Source of the DNA: Levilactobacillus fujinensis
GTDB lineage: Bacteria > Bacillota > Bacilli > Lactobacillales > Lactobacillaceae
Assembly (NCBI RefSeq): GCF_003946335.1
Contig: NZ_RHNX01000002.1
Coordinates: 83,414 to 147,413, forward strand
DNA: 64,000 nucleotides
Reading direction: 5' to 3'
Part shown: positions 49,049 through 57,900 of the stretch, one piece after another
Layout of the letters: every line of letters begins with the position of its first letter
Position numbering within the stretch: the first letter of the stretch is position 1
Program-made: the position numbers and the translations under genes
The notes under the pieces: model-generated
Seen by the model: only the letters and a program-made list of their open reading frames with translations
Told to the model about the DNA's origin: nothing
The model's database searches: none

Positions 49049-49084
49049 AAAAAAACAGTTATCGGCGCTTAGACCAATAACTGC
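49049..49084 (-). terminator. Terminator of the small hypothetical gene
   Basis: Stem CAGTTATTGG/CCGATAACTG (one mismatch) followed on the minus strand by eight T. Confidence 0.82.
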
Positions 49085-49099
49085 TCTCATCATCAAAAT

Positions 49100-49282
49100 C
49101 TAGCGACAACTCTGATGTGCATCCTGTCGCAACTGCTGGAGGTCACGATCATTCACTATCAACTGAACCTTTCCGGTGTCCAGGTCCACTTTCGCCTGAA
49201 CAGTGACCTGCCTGCCTTCCACAGCATCGCGCTGCAACTTCAAGGGTCCACTGTATGCCACTGTTTCTAACTTTTTCTGCAC
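49100..49282 (-). CDS. Small hypothetical protein
   Basis: A 60-residue charged protein from GTG 49282 (VQKKLETVAYSG); AGAGGAG lies 9 nt upstream, which favours this start over the 69-codon frame from 49309. It reads as two short beta-strands (RQVTVQAKVDLDTGKVQLIVND) and a helix with RDLQQLRQDAH. I do not recognise a family. It is followed by a good terminator and stands alone, so it is probably expressed. No function can be proposed. Confidence 0.6.
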   Translation of the reverse strand: MQKKLETVAYSGPLKLQRDAVEGRQVTVQAKVDLDTGKVQLIVNDRDLQQLRQDAHQSCR

Positions 49283-49368
49283 AATTTTCGGCTCCTCTCT
49301 GAATTTCACGGCCAGTTTAGCATATTTTCTGCTCGGATTCTGAGAGAACGTCTTACAAATAATTTCAT

Positions 49369-49408
49369 AAAAACGACCTCCCAGTTTTCGCCGTGAGGTC
49401 GCCGTTTC
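49369..49408 (-). terminator. Terminator of the Bcr/CflA exporter gene
   Basis: CGACCTC/GAGGTCG stem with flanking A/T runs, 9 bp past the stop codon. Confidence 0.7.
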
Positions 49409-49416
49409 AGTTCTAT

Positions 49417-50613
49417 TTAGTCATCAACCACATCAATTTCACCATGCTGGCAGCCCAACCGTGCATACACGACCAGCATCACTGCACAGATCCCCAGAAT
49501 GTATGCCGGTAACGTGATGATTGACCCGTTGTGCAGGCGGCTCAGCCCATACGTCACAGCACTGACCAGTAAATAGTAGCCGAGACTAAACCACCCACTG
49601 GCGCTCCCCATAACGTCCTCGTAACCGACTAACGCCCGATTCAAGGCGTTAGGCAACGTGATATTTAGGCCTAAAAAGGTCATGAAGATGCTGCCAATCA
49701 TGCCGACTGCCACCTGGAAGCTAGCCGCAACTAGCAAACCAGTCCCAGCAATGACACTCAGGACTAGTCCCCCCATCGCAACACGTTCGGGCGACCAGAA
49801 ATTCAGGGTAATATTGACGATGCCTGCACCAAGCAGACTGGCACTCGCCAAAATCAGGCCTAACCAGCCATAATGTACGGCAGAATAACCAAAGTGCGTC
49901 ATGAAGATAAAGGGGGCTTCTGCGTAGTAACTAAATAAGATCCCATTGATACCACCAATCAGGATGCCGTACCCCCACACGACCGAGTCGGTCAGCAAAC
50001 GACTGACTAACTGCCGTTGATTGACACGTGGAACGGCTACTTGAAACGACCGCGTTTCAGGTAGTCGGCTAAGTGCGTACAGACCCACGGCAACGGCCAT
50101 CGTTACCAGCGTGGCAAAAATGCTACGGTACCCAAGATAGGTCTGAACGAGGCCACCAATCAGTGGTCCCAAGGCTGGCGCTAATGCCATGGCCGCACTG
50201 GTACGTGCAAAAATTTTGGCACCCGTAATACCACTGAAGCTCTCGCGCATAATGGTTTGTGTCACCACGGAACCGGCGCTGGCACCAAAGGCTTGAACTA
50301 GTCGCCAGCCTAGAAATGGCAGAAAACTACCACTCAAATACAGGCCACAGTTACCTAGCAAGTAAACCGCAATCCCAGCTAGCATGGCGGGTCGCCGGCC
50401 CCATTTATCGGCTAGTTGCCCCCAAATGAGGACACCGATGGCAAAGGCAATAAAGTAGGTACTCATGGTCAACTGTACCCGGTTAGCACTCACCGCAAAG
50501 ACACGCTGGAGTTGTGGAAGTACCGGGGTGAAGATAGATTCGCTGATTTGTGGAAAACCAACGAGAACAATAATCAATCCCAATGATGGAACTGTGTAAC
50601 GGACGTTTTTCAT
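49417..50613 (-). CDS. MFS drug exporter, Bcr/CflA-type
   Basis: A 398-residue protein with 12 helices. The N-terminus has GFPQISESIFTPVLPQLQRVF, then the loop 2-3 motif WGQLADKWGRRPAMLAG and the helix-5 motif C MALAPALGPLIGGLVQ. These identify a drug:H+ antiporter. ATG 50613 has AAGGAG 6 nt upstream. A 21-codon leader ORF ends 19 nt before it, which suggests translation-coupled induction as known for ribosome-targeting drugs. Substrate unknown. A terminator follows. Confidence 0.9.
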   Translation of the reverse strand: MKNVRYTVPSLGLIIVLVGFPQISESIFTPVLPQLQRVFAVSANRVQLTMSTYFIAFAIGVLIWGQLADKWGRRPAMLAGIAVYLLGNCGLYLSGSFLPFLGWRLVQAFGASAGSVVTQTIMRESFSGITGAKIFARTSAAMALAPALGPLIGGLVQTYLGYRSIFATLVTMAVAVGLYALSRLPETRSFQVAVPRVNQRQLVSRLLTDSVVWGYGILIGGINGILFSYYAEAPFIFMTHFGYSAVHYGWLGLILASASLLGAGIVNITLNFWSPERVAMGGLVLSVIAGTGLLVAASFQVAVGMIGSIFMTFLGLNITLPNALNRALVGYEDVMGSASGWFSLGYYLLVSAVTYGLSRLHNGSIITLPAYILGICAVMLVVYARLGCQHGEIDVVDD

Positions 50614-50632
50614 CGTAATTTCTCCTTAAAAT

Positions 50633-50698
50633 TTACTCTACGGAAAAACGTCCTTGTCCATTTACGGGGACACACGCCATTAATTTTTCTAAATCCAT
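50633..50698 (-). CDS. Leader peptide upstream of the exporter gene
   Basis: ATG 50698 to TAA 50633-50635 encodes MDLEKLMACVPVNGQGRFSVE (21 residues). An AGAGGGGG ribosome site lies about 9 nt before the ATG and can pair with CCCC next to the start codon (GGGG-ATAG-CCCC). The stop lies 19 nt before the exporter start. The sense codons include Pro-Val and Cys but no run that hints at an amino-acid sensor. Drug-induced stalling, as in ermC-like leaders, is an inference. The residue string is not known to me as a conserved domain. Confidence 0.55.
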   Translation of the reverse strand: MDLEKLMACVPVNGQGRFSVE

Positions 50699-50765
50699 GG
50701 GGCTATCCCCCTCTCTGCGTAATATTGTCCTACCATACGAGAGATTGTGAATCCTGTCAAGTCAC

Positions 50766-50798
50766 GAAAAAAAGGCCAGAAGTTTTACTTCCGACCTC
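50766..50798 (-). terminator. Terminator of the Cof phosphatase gene
   Basis: Stem AGGTCGGAAG/CTTCTGGCCT followed by seven T, 5 bp past the stop codon on the minus strand. Confidence 0.85.
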
Positions 50799-50803
50799 AT
50801 TGC

Positions 50804-51613
50804 TTACAAAACAAATTTTTCAATGGCATCCGCCACGCCACGTTCGTAGTCATTCGGTGTAACAAATTTAGCGACCTGCTTAACCTCATCAATACCGTTC
50901 GCCACAGAAATTGGTAAGCCGACTTTGGTCAGCATGCCCAAATCATTAGCGTTATCCCCGATGGCAATAATTTCGGCGGCGGTTACCCCTAGTTGTTGAC
51001 CAAGGTCCAAAATTGCCGTCCCCTTATCAACGCCGTAGTGGTTAACTTCCATGTAAATACCAGAGGAGTAAGTGCAGTTAATGTGTTGGTCGAAGGCCGT
51101 CATCACGGCTTGCAACATCTGCTGCCGCACACCGAAGTCTGGGTTCATCGCGATGACTTTCATAATCTGATCATCCTTGAATTGGTCAAACGTTCCAACC
51201 ATTTCATCAAAGTGGACTCCCCGCGTTTGCAGGTAATGCTGGTCGTCATCCCGCGGCTGATAAATGTACAAGTGGTCTAGCGTATAGACGTGAATATCGA
51301 CGTCGTAGTGACACATGATGTCAAAAACTCGCTGTGCCTCCTCAAAGGGCATGGCGTTGCTAACAATGACGCGGTTATCCTGATTCTCGATAACGGCTCC
51401 ACCATTATATGATACGACGTATTCGTTAGGCTGCTGGTAGAGATGTAACTGTCGCAGTAAGCCTTGAATACTGGTAAAACTGCGACCTGTATTGGGGACA
51501 AATTTAACCCCTTGTGCTGAAGCTGCCGCAATCGCATCAATGTTAGCCTGTGAAACCGTTCCGTCTTTTCGCAGCAGCGTTTCGTCTAAATCACTCGTAA
51601 TAATCTTGTACAA
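50804..51613 (-). CDS. Cof-type HAD-IIB phosphatase
   Basis: A 269-residue HAD hydrolase. The four motifs are visible: DLDETLL (motif I, nucleophile Asp near residue 7), PNTGRS (II), Lys in GVDKGTAI, and GDNANDLGML (IV). The cap is of the C2B type. Substrates are often sugar phosphates, pyridoxal phosphate or FMN; this one cannot be assigned. Monocistronic with a clear terminator. Confidence 0.9.
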   Translation of the reverse strand: MYKIITSDLDETLLRKDGTVSQANIDAIAAASAQGVKFVPNTGRSFTSIQGLLRQLHLYQQPNEYVVSYNGGAVIENQDNRVIVSNAMPFEEAQRVFDIMCHYDVDIHVYTLDHLYIYQPRDDDQHYLQTRGVHFDEMVGTFDQFKDDQIMKVIAMNPDFGVRQQMLQAVMTAFDQHINCTYSSGIYMEVNHYGVDKGTAILDLGQQLGVTAAEIIAIGDNANDLGMLTKVGLPISVANGIDEVKQVAKFVTPNDYERGVADAIEKFVL

Positions 51614-51682
51614 CTCGCTTCGCTCCTCTGGCTTTCGTTTAGGTCAACTATACCATGAGTAAGCGACTTGGTATAGGCCAAT

Positions 51683-52324
51683 TTACACTTGCTTGGCCCG
51701 ACCATAGATGGCAAAGATACCGCTAACCGTCAACGTACCGATCCAAATAGCACGTCCGACCACGTAACCAAAAGCATAGCCAGCACCCACGGCCCCATTT
51801 GCCGCGTTAGACGCCAACATACTAACTTCTGGTCGTCCGGTGATTGTCACAACGATGACGGTGTTCAAGATAATTGCCATGATCGTGATCAATGCCAGAT
51901 GCCAACCATGAACCCGCCACGCTCCGAAATCCTGATATGCTGGCGCTAAAATAATGAGGTTGATCAGCAACAGTACACCGGCAATGCCAGCCAACCTATG
52001 GCCTGGCAAAAACATGAGCACGTAAAAAAGAAATAAGAGAGCAATATTACTGTAAATTGTCAGCTCTACAACGCGATCATTCCAACGACTAACCTTTTCT
52101 TGATGTTGATAATGCTGTGCCATCCCTAAGTCTTCTTTCATTAAGCGATCCAAAGAAATCTGATAAACGTCCCCCAGTTTAACTAGCGTTAGGATATCCG
52201 GATAGGTCCGCCCATTTTCCCAACTTGAGATGGTCTTTCGTGACACATGTAATTCCGTCGCAACATCAGCCTGAGTCATCCCTTGTTGATGGCGAATGTT
52301 TTTTAAGTTATCCGCAAAGTTCAT
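51683..52324 (-). CDS. XRE regulator with C-terminal membrane domain
   Basis: A 213-residue protein. The N-terminal helix-turn-helix is FADNLKNIRHQQGMTQADVATELHVSRKTISSWENGRTYP (residues about 3-42). The C-terminal half has four helices (about 90-110, 115-132, 145-165 and 180-205). Such Cro/CI proteins with membrane tails are common in lactobacilli and may sense envelope signals. ATG 52324 has GGAGG at about 8 nt; the GTG at 52339 overlaps that site. It stands alone between Cof and DUF2798 genes. Confidence 0.85.
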   Translation of the reverse strand: MNFADNLKNIRHQQGMTQADVATELHVSRKTISSWENGRTYPDILTLVKLGDVYQISLDRLMKEDLGMAQHYQHQEKVSRWNDRVVELTIYSNIALLFLFYVLMFLPGHRLAGIAGVLLLINLIILAPAYQDFGAWRVHGWHLALITIMAIILNTVIVVTITGRPEVSMLASNAANGAVGAGYAFGYVVGRAIWIGTLTVSGIFAIYGRAKQV

Positions 52325-52407
52325 TAGCTCCGCCTCCACAAACCAGCTTACCGAAAATCACGTTGAACGACAAGCTCGGTTTTGTAGCATTTGCGGTATG
52401 ACAGCGT

Positions 52408-52908
52408 TTAGCGCACCTTATCCGTGACACCATTAGTAGAAAGTCGGTGGACACCAGCCATCACGGATCGCGCGATAGGTTGGGCAACGAATGCCTCAAT
52501 GACAAAGGCAATAGTGAAATTCCGCGGCCATTTCGCCGCAAAATGAATGACAGGATCAAGCGTAACTTGACCGGTACCGATCCACGTTCCCAAAATCGTC
52601 AGCACGAGAGACATGAGAAAAACATTGCAAAGTGTCGTAATCAACATGGCTGATCGAAAACTTGGGCGCTTCCCCAAAAAGTATCCGGCCATCTTAGTTG
52701 CTGGTTGTTGCGTCAAAACGACTAAAATAATGACGCTCAGCCAAAGTAGCGGTAACTGATGTAACACCATAGTCCAGTGGGCAACGGAAAACCCAACCTC
52801 AAGTCCGGTAATGACCGGTGCGATAATATTAACCGAAATCAGTGAGATAACCGCCATAAATAAAACTGTTTCCCGTAAATTCTGTGGTAATCGTTGTTGA
52901 AATTCCAA
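52408..52908 (-). CDS. DUF2798-like membrane protein
   Basis: A 166-residue protein with four predicted helices (about 15-35, 48-68, 85-108 and 128-146). The segments ETVLFMAVISLISVNI and FVIEAFVAQPIARSVM fit DUF2798, a family of paired-helix proteins with no known activity. ATG 52908 has AAAGGAG upstream. No operon partner. Confidence 0.75.
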   Translation of the reverse strand: MEFQQRLPQNLRETVLFMAVISLISVNIIAPVITGLEVGFSVAHWTMVLHQLPLLWLSVIILVVLTQQPATKMAGYFLGKRPSFRSAMLITTLCNVFLMSLVLTILGTWIGTGQVTLDPVIHFAAKWPRNFTIAFVIEAFVAQPIARSVMAGVHRLSTNGVTDKVR

Positions 52909-52940
52909 AAAATAAACACTCCTTTAGCAAATTAGTGCCA

Positions 52941-52985
52941 AAAAAATCAGCACGCCGACTAAAGAAACTAGCCGACGTGCTGATC
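52941..52985 (-). terminator. Terminator of map
   Basis: An arm of about 16 nt (ATCAGCACGTCGGCTA) pairs with TAGTCGGCGTGCTGAT and is followed by seven T on the minus strand. It lies 140 bp past the map stop. Confidence 0.82.
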
Positions 52986-53124
52986 AATTATACGCACTTT
53001 TCGAATTGGTTATTAGCATAGCATTAATTTTCGAAAAATTCCAAGGGAAATTTTATTTTTAGTTCACTTTATTCAAGCTACCTACGAATGGGACCGCTAA
53101 TTACGAAATTTTTTTGTCCGTAGA

Positions 53125-53910
53125 TTACCCTAAATACTGGGCATCCAGCTCATGGTCAAACGACGTCAAGATTTTCGGTCCATTGTCGGTTACGACCAGT
53201 GTGTGTTCGTACTGACAGCTCAGACTACCATCGATGGTCCGAATCGTCCAGCCGTCATCGGCGGGATCACTACATCCCCAATCGCCCACGTTGATCATGG
53301 GCTCAATGGTAATGGTCATGCCGGCCTTTAGCCGTGTCCCATGACCCGCTTTGCCATAGTGGGGAACATCTGGATCTTCATGCATGGTCGGTCCAATGCC
53401 ATGACCCACGTAGTCGCGGACGACGCCGTAGCCCAGCTCATCTTCGGCGTAGGCTTGAATCGCATGCCCAATGTCGCCAATTCGATTGCCGACAACGGCT
53501 TGGTCGATGCCGAGATACAGGGATTTCAACGTCACATCCATTAATTTTTGAACTTCGGCGGAAGCCTTACCGGCCACAAAAGCATGGCAAGCATCACTGA
53601 GGTAACCGTGGTAGTCGATGACCGTATCGACTTTAATCAAATCGCCCTGTTTGATCAGAATGTCCTTGCTGGGGCATCCGTGACAGATCATATCGTTGAC
53701 ACTAACACAGGTCGAATACTTGTAGCCCTCAAAATTCAATTCCCCCGGCGTTGCGTCGTGATCGATGATGTATTGGTAAGAAAAGTGGTCGATATCCCAG
53801 GTCGTAATTCCGGGCTTGATATAATCGGCCAACGCATGAAAGAGGCCAGCTAAAATGTCGCCAGCGGCCTGCATCCCGTTAATTTCACGGGCTGATTTTA
53901 AAGTAATCAT
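53125..53910 (-). CDS. map: Methionine aminopeptidase type I
   Basis: A 261-residue metallopeptidase that removes initiator methionine. The five metal ligands are in conserved contexts: Asp in VDTVIDYHGY and SDACHAF, His in VGHGIGPTMHE, Glu in TIEPMIN and Glu in YEHTLVVT. The length fits the M24 family in Gram-positives. It is essential in most bacteria. ATG 53910 has GGAGG upstream. Confidence 0.95.
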   Translation of the reverse strand: MITLKSAREINGMQAAGDILAGLFHALADYIKPGITTWDIDHFSYQYIIDHDATPGELNFEGYKYSTCVSVNDMICHGCPSKDILIKQGDLIKVDTVIDYHGYLSDACHAFVAGKASAEVQKLMDVTLKSLYLGIDQAVVGNRIGDIGHAIQAYAEDELGYGVVRDYVGHGIGPTMHEDPDVPHYGKAGHGTRLKAGMTITIEPMINVGDWGCSDPADDGWTIRTIDGSLSCQYEHTLVVTDNGPKILTSFDHELDAQYLG

Positions 53911-53984
53911 GATGTCCCTCCTGAACGGTAATTATACTTAATTTTAGTATACCTTACCTGACCGAAAAGAAAAGTTTTGGTGGT

Positions 53985-54809
53985 CTATGCCTTAGCGTTA
54001 CGGAAAGCTTGCCGCATTTCCCAAGCTAAAATAAACTTAGCACCGTCATCCGGCATGGCGTTGCGGTCGAACCATCTCGCTTGTGACAGCTCGTCGTGTT
54101 CCAACTGGATGGCTTCTTGATGGTCAAGTTCTGCGAAAAAGCCCATAAGAAGCGATTCGGAAAAGGCCCATGGTTGACTACCATAGTAGTGAATGTGATG
54201 GATGTCTAGCCCCACCTCTTCACGAACCTCGCGCCGTACAGCATCTTCAAGCGTCTCGCCAATTTCAACGAAACCCGAAATTAAAGTGTAAGGCTGGTAA
54301 CCCGTTAAGTATTTCGTCAGTAGAATCTTATCGCCACTGGTAACACCGACCACAACGACCGGCGAAATATGCGGGTAGATTTTCTGACCACACTCTGGGC
54401 AATCCATGGCCCGTTCCTGCTGGTCGGGAACCATGGCGTGCCCGCACCGACCACAAAATTGATTGGTCTCATACCACCAGCCCAAATGCGCAGCGGTCGC
54501 GCCAGCATAGCCCAACCAAGCCGGCGTAAAGTTCCGAAAAGCCCGGGCATTAGCATATTGGTAATCTGCATCTGGTGTGATTTTAGCTGCTACTAAATAA
54601 AATGCCGTTTGATCGATTTGAAAAAGATACGTCATCTGATTTGAAGTTAACTGCCATTTAGCCGTAGCTTCCTGATATGTCGGCAGCGCACGTTCTTGAC
54701 GCAACACAACTTGACGATCATTGTAAATAACGACATAATCATCGATGCGCGGTGGCCGCCTTTGTTCATAGTGATTATCGAATACTTTGGGAGCGATGTC
54801 TTGAAACAT
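53985..54809 (-). CDS. nudC: NADH pyrophosphatase (NudC)
   Basis: A 274-residue Nudix hydrolase. The zinc ribbon is FCGRCGHAMV ... DCPECGQKI, and the Nudix box GFVEIGETLEDAVRREVREEVG matches the consensus. Following it is SQPWAFSES, corresponding to the SQPWPFPxS motif that marks NADH specificity, with Pro replaced by Ala and Pro by Ser. It hydrolyses NADH or removes NAD caps from RNA. ATG 54809 lacks a strong ribosome site. Monocistronic. Confidence 0.92.
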   Translation of the reverse strand: MFQDIAPKVFDNHYEQRRPPRIDDYVVIYNDRQVVLRQERALPTYQEATAKWQLTSNQMTYLFQIDQTAFYLVAAKITPDADYQYANARAFRNFTPAWLGYAGATAAHLGWWYETNQFCGRCGHAMVPDQQERAMDCPECGQKIYPHISPVVVVGVTSGDKILLTKYLTGYQPYTLISGFVEIGETLEDAVRREVREEVGLDIHHIHYYGSQPWAFSESLLMGFFAELDHQEAIQLEHDELSQARWFDRNAMPDDGAKFILAWEMRQAFRNAKA

Positions 54810-54905
54810 ATTTTAACCAGCTTTCTTGATTCTAGCAAATGATGAAACCGTAGCTTGATTTTACACCATTATTGAGCGGAAGACAGTCTAGCTTAAGCCA
54901 GACAA

Positions 54906-54940
54906 CGCAAAGAAGCCACTACAAGTAATGGCTTCTTTGC
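54906..54940 (-). terminator. Hairpin after the giant surface protein gene
   Basis: GCAAAGAAGCCA arms with GGCTTCTTTGC; the T-run is weak on the minus strand. Confidence 0.6.
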
Positions 54941-54956
54941 TATCTATTCTGCCTGA

Positions 54957-57900
54957 CTATTTTACTAAGGTATGACTCGCGGTGACATATCCCCCAGCAA
55001 CTCGGTAATGAAAAACACCTTTGCTAGAGTAGTCCCATCCAGTTACCTTGAGTACTGTTTTCGCTGAGACTTGATGCAGTTTATGTTTGAAGTTAACATC
55101 GCGGTAAAGATTGATGCTTTGCTTTACAGTAACTGTCTTTGGCTGCGTGTGCTTACCAGTTCGAACATCTTGCTTGTTAGCTGAAATATACTGCTTATTG
55201 GCTAATTGGAAACGATACTTGCCGTTTTGACGCACAATTCGTTTTACATTTAACACTTGGCCTTGATGGTAATGGTGCTTCGTCTTGCCAGCTAGTTTGC
55301 CATTGCTATAAGCATTCAATCCCTTAGCATTGATCACTGTGACTAGCTTAACTGCCTTGGTATATTCAGCCGATTGTACGTACTTGGAACTAGCTGTAAT
55401 GTACCCAGTCTTACCATAGCTCTTAGATTTCTTGTTCATGTCGCGAACATGGTAACGTAAATGACCCGCTTTAGACTTGGCCATCCCTAAGACCTTAAAT
55501 TGTGGTTGATGCATCTGTGCTTGTTGACGATAGGCGATAAGTCGACCCGCCTTAGAAAAGTCTGGCTTACGGTAAAGTGCCATTCCCTTTACTGCGGTAA
55601 CGACAGCCGGAACTGATTTTTTGTGTGCTGAAGCTGTCGTAGTTGGTTTTGATGAATCCACCGGTGTTACTGGCTTCACTGGCACCGTTGGCTTCGTCGA
55701 CGATGTTGAACTCGTTGGTTTCCCTGGCTTCGTCGGTGGTGTTGGCTTGCCTGGTTCCGTTGGCTTCGTTGGTGGCGTTGGCTTACCTGGTTCCGTTGGC
55801 TTCGTTGGTGGCGTTGGCTTGCCTGGTTCCGTTGGCTTCGTTGGTGGCGTTGGCTTGCCTGGTTCCGTTGGCTTCGTTGGTGGCGTTGGCTTGCCTGGTT
55901 CCGTTGGCTTCGTTGGTGGCGTTGGCTTGCCTGGTTCCGTTGGCTTCGTTGGTGGCGTTGGCTTGCCTGGTTCCGTTGGCTTCGTTGGTGGCGTTGGCTT
56001 GCCTGGTTCCGTTGGCTTCGTTGGTGGCGTTGGCTTGCCTACATCGGTTCCGCCATTTGTTTGCCCACCACCTTGCCCATTGTTGCCACCGGTAATTGTT
56101 TGCGGATGCTTGTTAGCAACTAAATCTACTGCATCCACTTCTTTTCCATCTGGATCACGCGTGACGATTTTCATTTCTTTGTCGTTAACTTCGGCCGTCA
56201 GGTAAACCTTTTGGTTCTTGTCCTTTTCATTTTGCAAGAATTTCCAAGCGTCTGGCTCATTTGGCAAGATATCATACGTCTTATCCCCTGTATGTCCAGC
56301 CGCTAAATACGTGGTCCCCTTGGTTGGGTTCTCCTTGTTATCAAAGAGCTTCTTCGTGCGTCCATAAGAATGATCATGACCACTGAAGACAACATCGATA
56401 CCCAATTCATCACAAACTGGCGGTAACATTTTCCGGAACATTGTTGACTCAGAATCAGATGGATTCTTGTTGTATGGTGGTTGGTGGGTCGCAACAATCT
56501 TCCAAGTCTTATTAGAGGCCTGCATATCTTGACGCAACCAATCTAATTCTTGCTTCATTTCATCAACATTGTTCGTCCAACCCAGCGAAGCAATGTGCAT
56601 ATTGCCGTAATCAACTGAGAAAGTTCCCTTCTTGTTGACTGGCGCGCCGTTATGGCTTGGTGTTCCCAGCATTGCCGTTGCCTTACTACCATCATCCCCC
56701 ATGTATTCATGGTTTCCCAAGACGTGGATCATATCTAAGGAATCATAAACGGGATGCTTATCAAACATTTGTGATGTAATGTCAGCTTCATTGAAGACGG
56801 CCTGGTCATCGTTGAAATCTCCAACGTGTAGCGCAAAGTCCGGTTTGTTTTTAGACGTTTCTAGCCGCTCAATGATTTTGTCAAAGTCTGCTAATTGCGT
56901 CGCATTGCTTACCTGCGTGTCACCAAAGATATTAAAGCTCAGCTTCTTGCTATCCGTTAATGTCTTAAACTGACGTGGTGCTGACCATTTCTCCCCATTT
57001 CCGACACGGAAAGTATATTCAGTTCCTGGTTGCAATCCCTTTGCCGTCACGCTATTTACGCGAATAGCCTTGCTATCACTAACATACGTAAACGTCTTTT
57101 GCTCGCCTTTATAATCCTTAAAGGCCTTTTCCTTTTTAGCTGTATAGTCCTTAGTAGGTGCAATTTGCATAATTGCTGCTTGCTTACCTACGATTGGATT
57201 AGAGAACCACGTAATCGTCTTTTGGGTTGTTGGATCTTGCGTTGCTCCAGTCAGCAGATTAGACGGTGTGTCTGACTTCTCTGGTGCAAATGCCTGGGCT
57301 GGTGTTGGGAAGCTACTATGGCTACCAATAGTCGCAGTCAAAGTGAACTTTCCAGGGGTTTTAGTTAGCTTATCACTCTTAAGTTGTCCCTGACTGTTAG
57401 TCTTACCCACTTCAACGGTCTTACCATCGGCCATCTTCATGGTCACAACAGCACCACCAACTGGCTTGTTGTGCGTATCAGTTACAGTTAACATCCCTGC
57501 CGCTCCAACAATCATTTGACCAAGCTTCACTTGATAGCTAGCTTCAATATTAATATGAGTAGGTTTCGATGCAAATGTACTCAGCATGTCCGCATTGCTG
57601 CTTGCATCGACAAACTCAGCGGTTCCGTTTGTTAATTGCAAAACGAGTTTAGCGTCTGCCTCGGTATCTGTCGGTACATCTAACGTCACATGAGCCAGCG
57701 ACTTATTCGTTCCTTTTCCGGTGGTATTATCCTTAACGTGTAACTTTAAAATGCCAGTATTCTTATCGTACTCAACGGTATTATCCTTAGAGTCTACAGC
57801 AAATTTGACATCCTTAACCGGGAAACCCTTGCCGATATTAATGACGAACTCGCCTGACTTAACCTTGGCTAAGTTTTCCGCCATGATATCAAAGCCAACT

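Noticed and set aside
55621..56205. Plus-strand frames opposite the repeat region of the giant protein
   Set aside because: They are low-complexity shadows of the 36-bp repeats (Gly/Val-rich) with no ribosome site.
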